DNA from: Amaranthus tricolor
Lineage: Eukaryota; Streptophyta; Magnoliopsida; Caryophyllales; Amaranthaceae
Assembly: GCF_026212465.1 (NCBI RefSeq)
Contig: NC_080048.1
Coordinates: 32,743,254-32,807,253 of the forward strand
Reading direction: 5' to 3'
Length of the DNA stretch: 64,000 nucleotides
Below, piece after piece: positions 12,106-24,184 of the stretch. The notes under the pieces are model-generated. The model was not told where the DNA came from, ran no database searches, and worked only from the letters and a program-made list of their open reading frames with translations. The first letter of the stretch is position 1. Every line of letters begins with the position of its first letter. The position numbers and the translations under genes are program-made.

Positions 12106-12402
12106 ATTTCCTAAGAGATCGTCTTTTTTATGGACGTTTCTCCTATCCAACTCATTAAAGCTTAATGCCTACTTATTGTATTGTTAATACCTACTTATAT
12201 CATCCTTAATACCTACTTACCGTTTTCTGCATGCCTACTTGCATTATCCTTAATGCCCATACATTAAGCGTGCAATATTTACAATATCTTAAATGTCTAC
12301 TTACAATATCCTTAATATTTATTGAGTAACATACTTTACATTTTCTTTTATGGGCCGGCCTAATTAGAGACGGTTTCTCAAAGAGATCGTCTCTCACAAG
12401 AA
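12106..12402 (-). mobile_element. MITE with GAGATCGTCT-type ends and internal ~22-bp repeats
   Basis: The ends carry AAGAGATCGTCT and AGACGG...AAAGAGATCGTCTCTC. The interior is built from several variants of a unit of the form AATGCCTACTTACAATATCCTT, repeated about every 20-40 bp. A second member of the family, in the opposite orientation, lies at about 32893-33132. It has no coding capacity. Exact ends and target duplication were not resolved. Confidence 0.6.
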
Positions 12403-12755
12403 TTTATGGAATTTCCAGAAGCACAAATTCTCATTTAAAATGGTCTCATAGTGAGACAATTTTAAATTGGATTGTATAGTCTAATTAAATTTATTAAAAC
12501 ATCCACTTTTATAATTATGATATTCACTTTCATAGATTTAATGCTTAGAATGTCATTTTAAATTTTAAAATGAACATTTTAAATATTAAAAAACTTATTT
12601 TAAAAGTTGAATTCTTATATAGACCTATCTTAGTTTGGAAAAAAAAAATCACACAAGAGTTGTTTATTTATGAGATTCTTTATTGGACTTGTTAAAAAAA
12701 TCAATTAAACCCATATTAAATTCTATAATAACAAAAAATTAATCAATATCAAAAG

Positions 12756-13312
12756 TGTTATGGGGTCAAATAAATAAACCCGTAATTTATTTAGTCAAAC
12801 CCTAACCACCCAACTCGGTCCAATAACTTCTTAAAATAACTACCCATTACTCACCATAATCTACCACTCACCCATCATCCCCATGATTCCCACATTTATT
12901 CACCATTTAACCTCCATTCTACCATTATAAATACATGTCGCGTACATCATTTGCACCGAACTAAGCTTTTATATTGCTATCGTTACACCACAATAATATT
13001 CACCCTCCTACGTACAATCTATACTGAACCAAATATTCCTTCAATTGATCTGAACTCATCCTACAATCCGTTAATCTTGTATTCATTCATTATCATATAT
13101 TCATTACTTTCTGTCTCCCGATCTGACTTGAGCGTCGGAGGGGTTTTCCGGGAAATCACCCCCGGACAAGGCTAACGTTGTATTGCAGGATTTGAGGTCT
13201 CATCAGCGGAAGGATCATAAACATTTTCAGTATACTGACAGTTATCCCCGACCACACCTTTTATCCAGGTATTTAAATGTCTTTTGTACTTCCTCGTTTC
13301 ATGACTGAAACA
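12756..13312 (+). repeat. 5' LTR of the LARD
   Basis: Has a TATA box (TATAAATA, 12926-12933). Downstream there is a GC-rich motif GAGGGG...ACCCCC at about 13136-13165 that can form a hairpin with nested TTTC/GAAA pairing, presumably in the R/U5 RNA leader. A 74-codon open frame at 12951-13175 is repeated identically in the 3' LTR and is not considered a gene. Confidence 0.92.
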
Positions 13313-13314
13313 GT

Positions 13315-13334
13315 TTGACGCCGTCTGTGGGGAT
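13315..13334 (+). promoter_or_regulatory. primer binding site, tRNA-Lys(UUU) type
   Basis: TTGACGCCGTCTGTGGGGAT starts two bases after the LTR. It complements, with one mismatch in TGGCGCCGTCTGTGGGGAT, the 3' end expected for plant nuclear tRNA-Lys(UUU) including CCA. A decayed copy of that tRNA is present at 46106-46177. The tRNA assignment is from recalled tRNA sequence. Confidence 0.7.
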
Positions 13335-14649
13335 TACAAACATAAAAGTCGTGTCTCCCCTAAAAAATAAAAAAAAACCGTAATTCACGAATTATTTGTG
13401 TGACTGCATTTCATTCGGTCAGACTGGTACAGAGATAAAGAAGATTACATATATAAATTGATTGAACCACAACTTCTATCTTGATAATAGTCAGTAAGTT
13501 GATCTCCTTCTGCTCAAATTCAGTTATACTAAAGTTTTTCGATGAGTATCATGCCTTTTTCATGATTATCAGCGGTTAGATTGGGACAAAGTATCCTTCC
13601 TCTAATCAAGAACAACACATTTGTTAAATAATCCCACGTGAATCCTTACTTTAGTTTTACTTGGTCAAGTGAGCTGCTGGATGGATATAGCTAATGTCTT
13701 TACGATTAGTTATCTTCTATCCTATATATATTATGTTTTTCTCTATTCTTTGTAATGTAATATACAATACTTTACAGAAGATATAAAGTTAGTTTTCCTT
13801 TCTAAGTTTCTGTTCTTGGCTTAGTTCTTTAACCTCTATGGTGTATTCCATCTTCAAATCTTACCAGATTGTTTTGAGAATTAGATTATGTTTTACGGTT
13901 TTTTTTTTTGGGCGGTTTTTAATCATTCAGTGGTTTTCCTGTGGGAAATAATCAATTTTATTGAAAATAACTGCTTTCCGATTAAATACTGTCGAGATTG
14001 AATCATAGTATTGAGATTGTAAACATTACGAGCGGTGGCCGTAAGCTGTTGAACATTTCTATTTAATGAAGCCAGTTGCTTATCTCGCATCAATTATTGC
14101 ACGAAAGAAGAAGGGAAAGCTTTTGAAATATCTATGAGTGCTTTGGGTCTCTCAAAACCAGCAAGAGGATAAGCTGATGCAGCCCTTTTATCCTAGCCTT
14201 CGTCGGCTTTTCATAACCAGTTCTTTGATGGGGAAGGTTGCTAATGATGATAATGATGTTTACTTGATTAGATTTATACTTCAACAAATTACTCCTCCTT
14301 TGGCTCTTGGCAACGGTTTAGTGGGTTCTCTTACAAGATTCACTTCATGAAAAATCAACCACCCAACGATATGAATCAAATGTAGGGTATGTGAGCCTAA
14401 TTATTGAGTCATTAGCGGTATTGATATTTTTTGGATCATTCATATATTTTTATCAATCAAAAAATGCATATATTTTTGATGGCTCGTTCGGACTCTATTT
14501 AGTCCATGAAATCACGAGTGGGAATAAATCAAATTTTTACCGGTCAAATCGAGAATATTTGGGCCAAATCATTTCATGTGTTTGTCATTATTGAAGGATA
14601 TAAAGTGGGATCTTATTGCTCTTATTCATCAATGTATACCGTTTCAATG

Positions 14650-16830
14650 TTGAGTTCGGTTTGATGCACCTTCTAAAGGGTTATTAGATCCGTAGAACGT
14701 TTCCAAACCAACTTCAATTGACTAAAAATTCCAGTCTTAATGTTGAAGTTCAGTTTGATGCACATTCTAAAGGATTAGATGACCCATAGAACGTTTCCAA
14801 ACTAGCTTCAACTAAGTGGTTTCGGTCTAAAGGACCATCATCTTATCTTTACTGTGTCGTACGTGAATATTTCCTGAATTTTTCTCGGCACCCATTATTT
14901 TTGAGGATTCGGAAATTATTTGTTAATGATGAAGATTTGATTTGAAGATCATTTTGCTATGAGGAAAAGAAGGTTCCCACTCGTGTGTGACCGTCTAATT
15001 ATGTGATATATTATATCCAGCTCTTTAATTTCACCATTTTTTGTCAACTCCAGCTACGTGACCGTCTAATTAATAAGCTATATATCATAAGCGATTCGAA
15101 TGCGATGAGTCATTCTGTACCATCGAATAGCCGGATTCTCTTGTCTAAGGTTATTATACAAGTTTTGTCTTTTGCCGTATCATCAATTTGTCCGAAATAT
15201 TAAAAACTCGGACCCCCCCAAGGGCCTCCAATAATTTCGCAAAATTGTCTAAGTATTGAAAGTAGCCGAGTTATGCTACATCCGAATCATCGAAGACCCG
15301 GTTGAGTAATTGTCATGACGTATTATCATAAAGTCGGACCCAAATTTGGTTTGATGCACCTTCTAAAGGGTTATTAGATCCATAGAACGTTTCCAAACCA
15401 ACTTCAACTGACCAAAAAATTCAGTCTCATTGTTGAAGTTCGGTTTGATGCACTATCTAAAGGATTAGATGACCCGTAGAACGTTTTCGAACTAGCTTCA
15501 GCTACGTGATTCCAATCTGAAAAAATTACTCCAAATATTGCCCAATTCAATGTATTGGCTGAATCCGAATATGATCCGACGGTGGTTCAATCTGAGGTGA
15601 CTCGATGCATGGAGAAAAATCATCATCCTCGCCTTCTAATGAAATGCTACATAAAGGATGCAAATCTTTGATTAGTATTGCCAAGTGAAGAATATATTAT
15701 ATTAATCTGATGATGATCATACAGTTACTCTTGCTTTTATTTATCAACATATATCGGGTGTTTTATATTTGTTATATTCATGGGTCAACATGAAAAGTGA
15801 TGAAGTATGATATTGACACATTGGAAGAATATTATATTATTTCTGCATGGGAATTCAATACTTCACCATTATTATTCTTAATATATTGGGTCTTACTTAT
15901 ATGTGGTTTTCAATGATGAGTGTATAAAGTCATCTGAGCTTTCACCTAGTTTGAAAGTCATATTATTATTGAAGTTCCAACACGTGGGCGTTATTTGTCA
16001 CATTATGGAATCATCTGAGCTTTCAACTAGTTTGAAGTCATATTATTATTAAAGTCCCAACATGTGGGCATTATTCGTCATATTATGGAATCATCTAAGC
16101 TTTCACCTAGTTTGAAAGCCATATTATTATTGAAGTCCCAAAATGATTGATTTTGGGCAATATTTTCAAAGTATTTATCTTAATTATCAAAATTTCACCT
16201 AGTTTGAAAGTGAAATCCTTGCGAGTGTCACCTAGCTTGGTAACTCGGACTCTTATTAAGCCCCAAAACGAGTGATTTTGGGCGTTATTTGTCAATGTAT
16301 TCATAGCGAGTATCACCTAGCTTGATAACTCGATCACTTATTCAGCGGACCTATGTCCTATCAGTATATTCATCAATGTTTTCGAAGGATTCACCTAGTA
16401 TGATTCCTTATCTAAGTCCCGGGTGATTGACGGCTGGGCAATGCAGACCTACATCCGATCAAAATATTCTAGCGAGTATCACCTAGCTTGATAACTCGAT
16501 CACTTATTCAGCGGACCTATGTCCGATCTGTATATTCATCAATGTTTTCGAAGGATTCACCTAGTATGATTCCTTATCTAAGTCCCGGGTGATTGACGGC
16601 TGGGCAATGCGGACCTACGTCCGATCCAAATATTCCTTAAATGCAGACTTATGTCTGATCCAAATATTCATCAATGCTTTCGAAGGATTCATCTAGTATG
16701 ATTCCTTATCTAAGTCACAGGTGTTTGACTGCCAGGCCATATCATCATATCAAGCTCAAATGTCGAATCATCATATCAGGCTCAAATGCCGAATCATCAT
16801 ATCAGGCTCTAAAAGTCGAATCATCAAAAG
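14650..16830 (+). repeat. tandem and dispersed repeats inside the LARD
   Basis: Four sets are visible. Set A: about 175 bp, itself two half-units containing TTTGATGCAC and TAGAACGTTT, at about 14650-14826 and 15343-15517. Set B: three copies of about 80 bp starting TCATCTGAGCTTTCA at 15930, 16011 and 16091. Set C: two 166-bp copies starting GCGAGTATCACCTAGCTTG at 16306 and 16472, plus a partial third to about 16738. Set D: about 32-bp units containing ATCATATCA(A/G)GCTC at 16739-16826. The motif TCACCTAG recurs across sets B and C. Confidence 0.85.
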
Positions 16831-17045
16831 TGGCCCAAAGGCCAAATATTTATAATTCATGGGGCTTCCACCATCATGGGCCCATCGAGGCAAAAATTCG
16901 AAGTTTACCTTATTCGGACCTTATTGCATGGTTTCTTCCGAATATTTATTTGATCTGCATCACAGGTATGATTTTTTCCGCATAAAGACTGATACCCTCG
17001 CTACATTAAATTCCCTCATCTATCACTCTTCATGCGTGGGGCTAA

Positions 17046-17602
17046 TGTTATGGGGTCAAATAAATAAACCCGTAATTTATTTAGTCAAACCCTAACCACC
17101 CAACTCGGTCAGATAACTTCTTAAAATAACTACCCATTACTCACCATAATCTACCACTCACCCATCATCCTCATGATTCCCACATTTATTCACCATTTAA
17201 CCTCCATTCTACCATTATAAATACATGTCGCGTACATCATTTGCACCGAACTAAGCTTTTATATTGCTATCGTTACACCACAATAATATTCACCCTCCTA
17301 CGTACAATCTATACTGAACCAAATATTCCTTCAATTGATCTGAACTCATCCTACAATCCGTTAATCTTGTATTCATTCATTATCATATATTCATTACTTT
17401 CTGTCTCCCGATCTGACTTGAGCGTCGGAGGGGTTTTCCGGGAAATCACCCCCGGACAAGGCTAACGTTGTATTGCAGGATTTGAGGTCTCATCAGCGGA
17501 AGGATCATAAACATTTTCAGTATACTGACAGTTATCCCCGACCACACCTTTTATCCAGGTATTTAAATGTCTTTTGTACTTCCTCGTTTCATGACTGAAA
17601 CA
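17046..17602 (+). repeat. 3' LTR of the LARD
   Basis: 557 bp, matching 12756-13312 except for about three substitutions seen by eye. It is preceded by the purine-rich GCGTGGGGCTAA (probable polypurine tract) and followed by the target duplication AAAAG. Confidence 0.92.
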
Positions 17603-17607
17603 AAAAG

Positions 17608-17910
17608 AAATTTTAGAACTCAAGGATTCAAGAAAAAAGGCAAGGATGATCAAAGAGAATTTAAAGGACACTAGTGAAAAGGAATATGTATAATTAGATT
17701 TGCATATTAAAGTGGTAAAAAATAGAAATAAATGGAGAAAAGATTCCATTCAGACAAGACAATAACTAAGACATATTTAATTATTTATTAGTTCATGTAA
17801 TGGATTCAATCTTTTGAATTAAGTCTTTAACATTATTACTTTAATTGTTGAACTTGCATTTTCTTAAAATTTATGCAAAACACTTATAGTTAATAGAGGA
17901 TATGTATTTT
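17608..17910. other. spacer between the LARD and copia element 2
   Basis: About 300 bp of AT-rich sequence with no recognised feature; presumably older flanking DNA into which both elements inserted independently. Confidence 0.5.
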
Positions 17911-17915
17911 ATTAA

Positions 17916-18096
17916 TGAAGATTTTAAGACTATGAAAATTAGGGTTTTACGAAATACTGTTTTTCATTTCATTAAGGAGTAAACTATCCTTTATTATATA
18001 CATGAACACTAGCATTTATTCTAGTAAAATAAATATTTTACACATTAATTAAGGTAATAGAATAAACTAAATAATATAAATATATACTTTCCCATA
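17916..18096 (-). repeat. 3' LTR of copia element 2
   Basis: Plus-strand TGAAGATTTT...TTTCCCATA. On the minus strand the polypurine tract AACTTGAGGGGGAG abuts it directly. Confidence 0.9.
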
Positions 18097-18113
18097 CTCC
18101 CCCTCAAGTTAGG

Positions 18114-21100
18114 TCGTGGGATCACCGATGCTTAATTTGCATAAAGTATTGAAGACCTTTGATGAAACAACTTTTGTGAGAATGTCGGCTAGTTGGTCTT
18201 TTGATCTAACAAAAGGAAGACGGATGACCTTGTTTTCCAGCTTCTCCTTGATAAAGTGTCGATCAATATCTACATGTTTCGTTCGATCATGTTGGACCGG
18301 ATTTTCGGAAATGCTTATTGCTGTTTTGTTATCACAATATAGAAGACTTGCATGTGTCTGGTGACAACCTAGTTCTCCTAAAAGTTTCCTGATCCACAGA
18401 ATCTCTGTAACCCATTTTACTATTCCTTTGAATTCTACTTTAGCACTGGATAGAGCAACTACCCTCTGCTTCTTACTCTTCCAAGTGACTAGATTACCCC
18501 CTACAGGGTGAAGTACCCTGAGGTAGACTTCCTGTCGTCCCGATCACCAGCCCAGTCTGCATTTGTGTAACCGATAAGATCAAGATCATCATTCTTTGAG
18601 TAGAAAACTCCTTTATTACTGGTTCCTTTTAAGTATCTCAAGATCCTCAAGACTGCTGCCATGTGTTCCACTTGAGGTCGATGCATGAACTTACTTACAA
18701 TCCCTACCGCATAGGCGATATCTGGTCTCGTGTGAGATAAATAGATCAGTTTTCCGATCATTCTTCTATAACAATCTTGATCTGCCATTTCTGCCCCTTC
18801 AACAATTTGTAGACCATGATTAGCTACCATAGGAGTCTTTGCCGGTTCGCAGTCTAACATGCCTGCTTGTGCTAAGAGATCTAAAATGTACTTTTTCTGA
18901 TTAATAAATATCCCTTTCCTTGATCTTAAAACTTCTATCCCGAGGAAGTATTTCAGTTGCCCTAAATTCTTCATCTCAAACTCTTGGAATAATTTGCTCC
19001 TGAGTCAATCAATTTCCTTAGAATCATTTCCATTAATCACCATATCATCTACATAGATCACAAGGCATGTAATTTGGTTTCCGCTCTTCCTTGAGAAATA
19101 GGGTGTGGTCTAAATTGCTCTATCTGTAGCCTAATCTCTTCATTGCTGTAGTGAACCTCCCAAACCACGCCCTAGGAGATTGTTTTAAGCCATATAGTGC
19201 CTTTTAAGCCTACACCCCTCTGCTTGGTTATATTTATCTGAGTACCCGGGTGGTGGCTTCATATACACCTCTTCTTCAATCTCTCAATGTAGGAAGGCAT
19301 TTTTTACATCAAACTAAAACAGAGGTCATTCTTTATTTGCTGCTATAGAGAAGAGAACTCGAATGGTATCAATTTTAGCCACCGGTGAGAATGTTTTCGA
19401 GTAGTCTACCCCATATGTCTGTGTGTACCCTTTTTGCAACAAGCCTTGCTTTATAGCTCTTAATGATTCCATCAGCATGATACTTGACTGAATTAACCCA
19501 TTTACAGCCAACCGTCTTCTTATCACTTGGTAATCTACACTTCTCTCATGTCCCGTTTTTTTGGAGAGCCATGATCTCCTCATCCAGAGCTTGCTTCCAC
19601 TTTGGTTCTTGGAGGGCTTCTTTAGTTTTTTTCGGAATAGTACTAGAATAGAGAGATGTATTGAAGGCAACAACTGTTTGTGATAGTTGTTCATCATCCT
19701 GTCTACAAATAGGGTATCGGGATCTCTGGGATTCATACTCAGGATCATACCTCTTAGAAGGCATTCCTCTTGTACTTCGAGGGGGCAAATCATATTTCCT
19801 GGGAACAACAACACTACTTGGCACAATATCATCAGTAGTTATATCAATGAAAGGAGCAAGAGAACTTGGTGTTACCTCTTGTTCGGCCGAATGCTCAAGG
19901 ACTGGAGTAGTCTGAGGAGATGGTTCAGTAATAATGTCAGTGACAATATCGGTGGTAGTGCCTACTTGTTCTTTGGGATCTCGACTGTCAGCCAGGGGAT
20001 GAGTTAACTAGCTCAGATCCTCACTCACACTCTCCCCCTGAGATCGAGGCTGGTATAGTAGGAAGAGTGTTCAAAGAAGTCACGATCCATGGTGGCATAG
20101 AGTTTGTTATGGACAGGATCATAACATCGATAGCCCTTCTGAGTAGTGCCATACCCAAGAAACACACATTTGACCGCCGTGGTTCAAGCTTGGTTCGTAC
20201 CCTAGAGGAAAGATGGACATACACAACACACCCAAATATGCGAGGAGGAAGGGAATGAGAAGAGGGAATAGGAGTAAAGGTATTGAGGGTGGCAAGAGGA
20301 GTTCGGAAATTGAGGATTTTAGTGGGGAGACGGTTTGTAAGATAGGTGGCAGTAGCAATAGCTTCAGGCCAAAAAACGTACAGGTATATGAGTCTCAAAC
20401 ATGAGAGCCCGTGCTACCTCAAGAAGGGTACGATTTTTGCGTTCAGCAACCCCATTTATTTTTGGAGTGTCTGGGCAGGAGGTTTGATGAACAAGACCAT
20501 GATCAAGAAAAAATTGTTTCATTGCAACAGAGATATATTCACCACCATTATCTAAGCGAAGGATTTTAGGTTTTGCATGGAATTGAGTAAGAATCATGTT
20601 ATAGTATTTTACAAAGACATCAAAAACTTTAGATTTTTGTTTCAAACAATAAACCCAGCACATTCGAGAACAATCATTAACAAATAACACAAAATATGTA
20701 AAACCATGAGAGTCAATATGTGGAGCTGGACCATATACATCAGAATGTATTACATCAAATGGTTTGGGAGCACGAGTATTACTGGAAAAATAAGAATGTT
20801 TATGACTCTTAGCCAGTACACAAGTTTCACAATCTAGGGATGTAGTACAATTATTAAGAGAAGGAAAAAGACGTTTTAGATAACCTAAGGACGGATGACC
20901 TAAACGACGATGCCAAGTCCACAATTGGTGAGCATGAGATCCATGAGCAAGCATTGCACCACTATTTTGAATCACCTCATCGACATAGTATAGTCCATCT
21001 TGTTCAGTACCACGCCCAATGATCGTCCCCGTCTGAGCATCCTACACAATACAATTTTCAGAGGTTAAAAGCACAGTACATTTTAAGTCCTTGGTTAACT

Positions 21101-22614
21101 GACTAATCGACAATAATTTATGAGACAAATTGGGAATTAACAAACAATTTTTAAGATTAAGAGAAGGAGAGATATTGACTGGTCCAGCTGGGGCAACCGG
21201 TACATACTCCCCATTAGTTTTCTGGATATGGGTTCGGTTAGTAGGATGGGTGGATAAAAAATCATTGGGGTCAAAGGTCATTGTATCAGTTGCCCCACAG
21301 TCAAATATCCATTGAGAGTTAGGTTGATGACTAAGAAGACTTGTGGAAATTTTGTGGTGTGGGCCAGAAAAGTTTGTGGGCTTTGTGTTTGGGTTTGGGC
21401 TTAAGGGTTGTGAGGGTTAGTTTAGGGTTTTTAGGTTATAAATAGGTAAGTATGAAGAAGTGGGAGTGTCCCCTTCCCCTTGTCTGACGGCTGTTGCTTC
21501 TCTTTCTTTCCTTTTCTGTTTCTCGCCATTGTTGTTGTTGTCTTCCTGTTCTGTGGTTACTGTTTCCTCTCATCCCCCCTTGCTCCAGCCTCTTACTTCA
21601 CCTGATTTCTTACATGATGTACCTGGTTGATCGGCAGTAATTAGGTGAGCCTTGTCGCCGGTCCGGCTTGCCGGTGCCTTGGTGGCGGCTTTTCGTTTCT
21701 GTAGATCCTCCCACCACTCGGGGTATCCCACAACACAAGCTTGAAGCATCCCTCCTTTGTATGCCTTGAACCACCACAGTGGGTACACCAGAGTTTTCTC
21801 CAGTCATCCTCTTCTCGGCTTCTTTGGAGGGGTTTGTTTCGCATGGCTAAACCCGATCCAATCTCTGAGGGAATAGTTCCCGGTGATGAGACGCCGTTCA
21901 TAATTCTCCGGGGTGCTCTTTCCCATCTGATTGTAGCGTAGGCTGTCTCCACCGTGGGTAAAGGTTCATTATTGAGAATGTCCCTTCTTTCTTTGTCTAG
22001 ATTGTCATTAATCCCAGTGAGAAATTGGTAAAGTCTTTGTCTTTGTATATATCTGTTGAATTCTGTTATGTCCTTCGAACATGTCATTGGATTCAGCATT
22101 CTCCAGTCGATTTCTTTCCATAGTATGTTTAGTTTACTGTAGTAAACTTCTATGGTGTCGTTATCCTGTCTTAATGTTCCTGCCTTTGAACTTAGATCAA
22201 AGATATGTAGTTCATCCCTACCACATCCCAAGAGACTTTCGATTCCTTGCCATAGGCTATATGCAGTTGTATAGTCCAGAAAGTGGTTAACAATCTCTCC
22301 ATCTATATTCTCAATTATCCACGCTATGACCATGGCATCTCTTTGTTCCCATTGAACGTAATTGGGATCTGATGGTGGTGGAGGTGCGGCAGTGATGTGA
22401 CTGAGCCGCCCCCGACCTCCAATGGCTACGTGCATTAACTTGCACCATTTTGTATAATTGTGGTATGTGAGTTTCTCTGAAATTTTTTGATAGAGATTGG
22501 GTTTTCAGTTTGATTGTTTATTTTGTTGAGTTTCTGAAACATGTAGAACATCTGTTCCATCTGTTCCATGGACATTAGGGTTTTCTGTATTTGTTCTTCT
22601 GGAAAATCGGCCAT
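18114..22614 (-). pseudogene. gag-pol of copia element 2 (broken)
   Basis: Gag starts at an ATG at 22612-22614 (MADFPEEQ...), shifts frame near 22490-22500, and continues as an open stretch 22435-21641 with the conserved zinc knuckle CTHCGGSRHTKEGC intact (element 1 has lost its first Cys). Another shift near 21745 separates GYPEWW. The protease motif FDCGATDTM is near 21300. Integrase (about 20975-20021) has the HRRLGH...CETCVLAKSHKH zinc-binding motif and HSDVYGP; the second Asp lies in RLDNGGEY and the Glu in GVAERKNR. RT and RNase H follow in pieces (19640-19326 with the N-terminal RT block; about 19060 with YVDDMV; 18974-18501 with YFLGIEV, SHTRPDIAYAVG and NADWAGD; then the RNase H C-terminus to about 18114). 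At least five frameshifts or stops interrupt it. Confidence 0.9.
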
Positions 22615-22666
22615 TTGCAGGTAAGATATGGTAGATAATGAGTCTTTCTCGGATCTAAACCCTAAG

Positions 22667-22678
22667 GCTCTGATACCA
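22667..22678 (-). promoter_or_regulatory. primer binding site of copia element 2
   Basis: Minus-strand TGGTATCAGAGC, identical to the site in element 1 and directly next to the 5' LTR. Confidence 0.93.
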
Positions 22679-22858
22679 TGAAGATTTTAAAAATATGAAA
22701 ATTAGGATTTTATGAAATATTGTTTTTCATATCATTAAGAGTAAACTATCCTTCATTATATACATGAACACTAGCATCTATTCTAGGAAAATAAATATTT
22801 TATACATTAATTAAGGTAATAGAATAAACTAAATAATATAAATATATACTTTCCCATA
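22679..22858 (-). repeat. 5' LTR of copia element 2
   Basis: Minus-strand TATGGGAAAG...AAAATCTTCA; pairs with 17916-18096. Followed on the plus strand by the target duplication ATTAA. Confidence 0.9.
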
Positions 22859-23279
22859 ATTAACAATAATTAGAAAATATTTCTTTGTCAAAATGATACA
22901 TTAAAAATTATTTTATTTTTAGATGAAATTTTTTCTAAAGAAAAAAATGTTGCATATTAATTCATTTTCAAATAATATGATAATTTTATTGGCATAAAAT
23001 TGAAAATGCAAATTTGCGAAGTACAAAATAACGGTGCTGTTCAAGTATGTGGCTGAATAAGCACAATATAAGAAGAATCCAACAATGATTTATAAACCAA
23101 TTCAAATAGTGAGTAGATATTATTTTACACGTGTTTAGAGGGCAAACATGAGTATGAAAGATTTACTAGACATAACTTATGGCGTTGAGGGATTAAAATG
23201 GATATAACTACTAAAAAGGTATTCATATCCGTCTGTCTATTCTCCCGGTGGCAGATCTAAAGAAAATAACGGCCTCTCT

Positions 23280-24125
<846 letters not shown>

Positions 24126-24184
24126 TAAGAATTGTTGAAAAAATAACTAATGTCAAAAAATTTTCTTTAGGTAAAATGCACTTA

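Larger units (their letters stand above)
12756..17602 (+). mobile_element. young non-coding LTR element (LARD type)
   Basis: A 4847-bp element with two 557-bp LTRs starting TGTTATGGGG and ending GACTGAAACA, flanked by a perfect 5-bp target duplication AAAAG (12751-12755 and 17603-17607). By eye the LTRs differ at only three positions, so it is the youngest element of the window. The 3.7-kb interior contains no gag or pol motif in any frame; it consists largely of nested tandem and dispersed repeats. A primer-site-like sequence follows the 5' LTR after a few bases. It must have been mobilised in trans. Orientation is taken from the primer site and TATA box. Confidence 0.9.
17916..22858 (-). 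mobile_element. Ty1/copia LTR retrotransposon with TA...CA ends, defective
   Basis: A 4.94-kb element on the minus strand. LTRs are 17916-18096 (3') and 22679-22858 (5'). A 5-bp target duplication ATTAA at 17911-17915 and 22859-22863 is perfect only if the LTR starts TATGGGAAAG rather than TGGG. Alignment of the polypurine tract with copia element 1 gives the same boundary. By eye the LTRs differ by about ten substitutions and one indel in 180 bp (roughly 94 % identity), so it is older than element 1. The primer site GCTCTGATACCA (plus strand) indicates tRNA-iMet priming. Gag and pol are related to element 1 but diverged; both are broken. Confidence 0.93.

Noticed and set aside
15930..16830. 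Regularly spaced repeats resembling a CRISPR array
   Set aside because: These are diverged direct repeats inside a plant LTR element; units abut with no unique spacers and no cas genes exist.
12951..17465. Identical 74-codon open frames at 12951-13175 and 17241-17465 that look like a duplicated small gene
   Set aside because: Both lie inside the two LTRs of the LARD and are identical because the LTRs are; no signal, domain or codon evidence supports a protein.
18116..18364. Plus-strand open frame with SIKxxSISTCFVRSCWTGFSE-like wording, also seen as 6755-6943 on the minus strand
   Set aside because: Both are antisense readings of the conserved RNase H C-terminus of the copia elements.
19661..20404. 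Several plus-strand open frames of 60-106 codons
   Set aside because: Antisense shadows of integrase and the integrase-RT linker of copia element 2.
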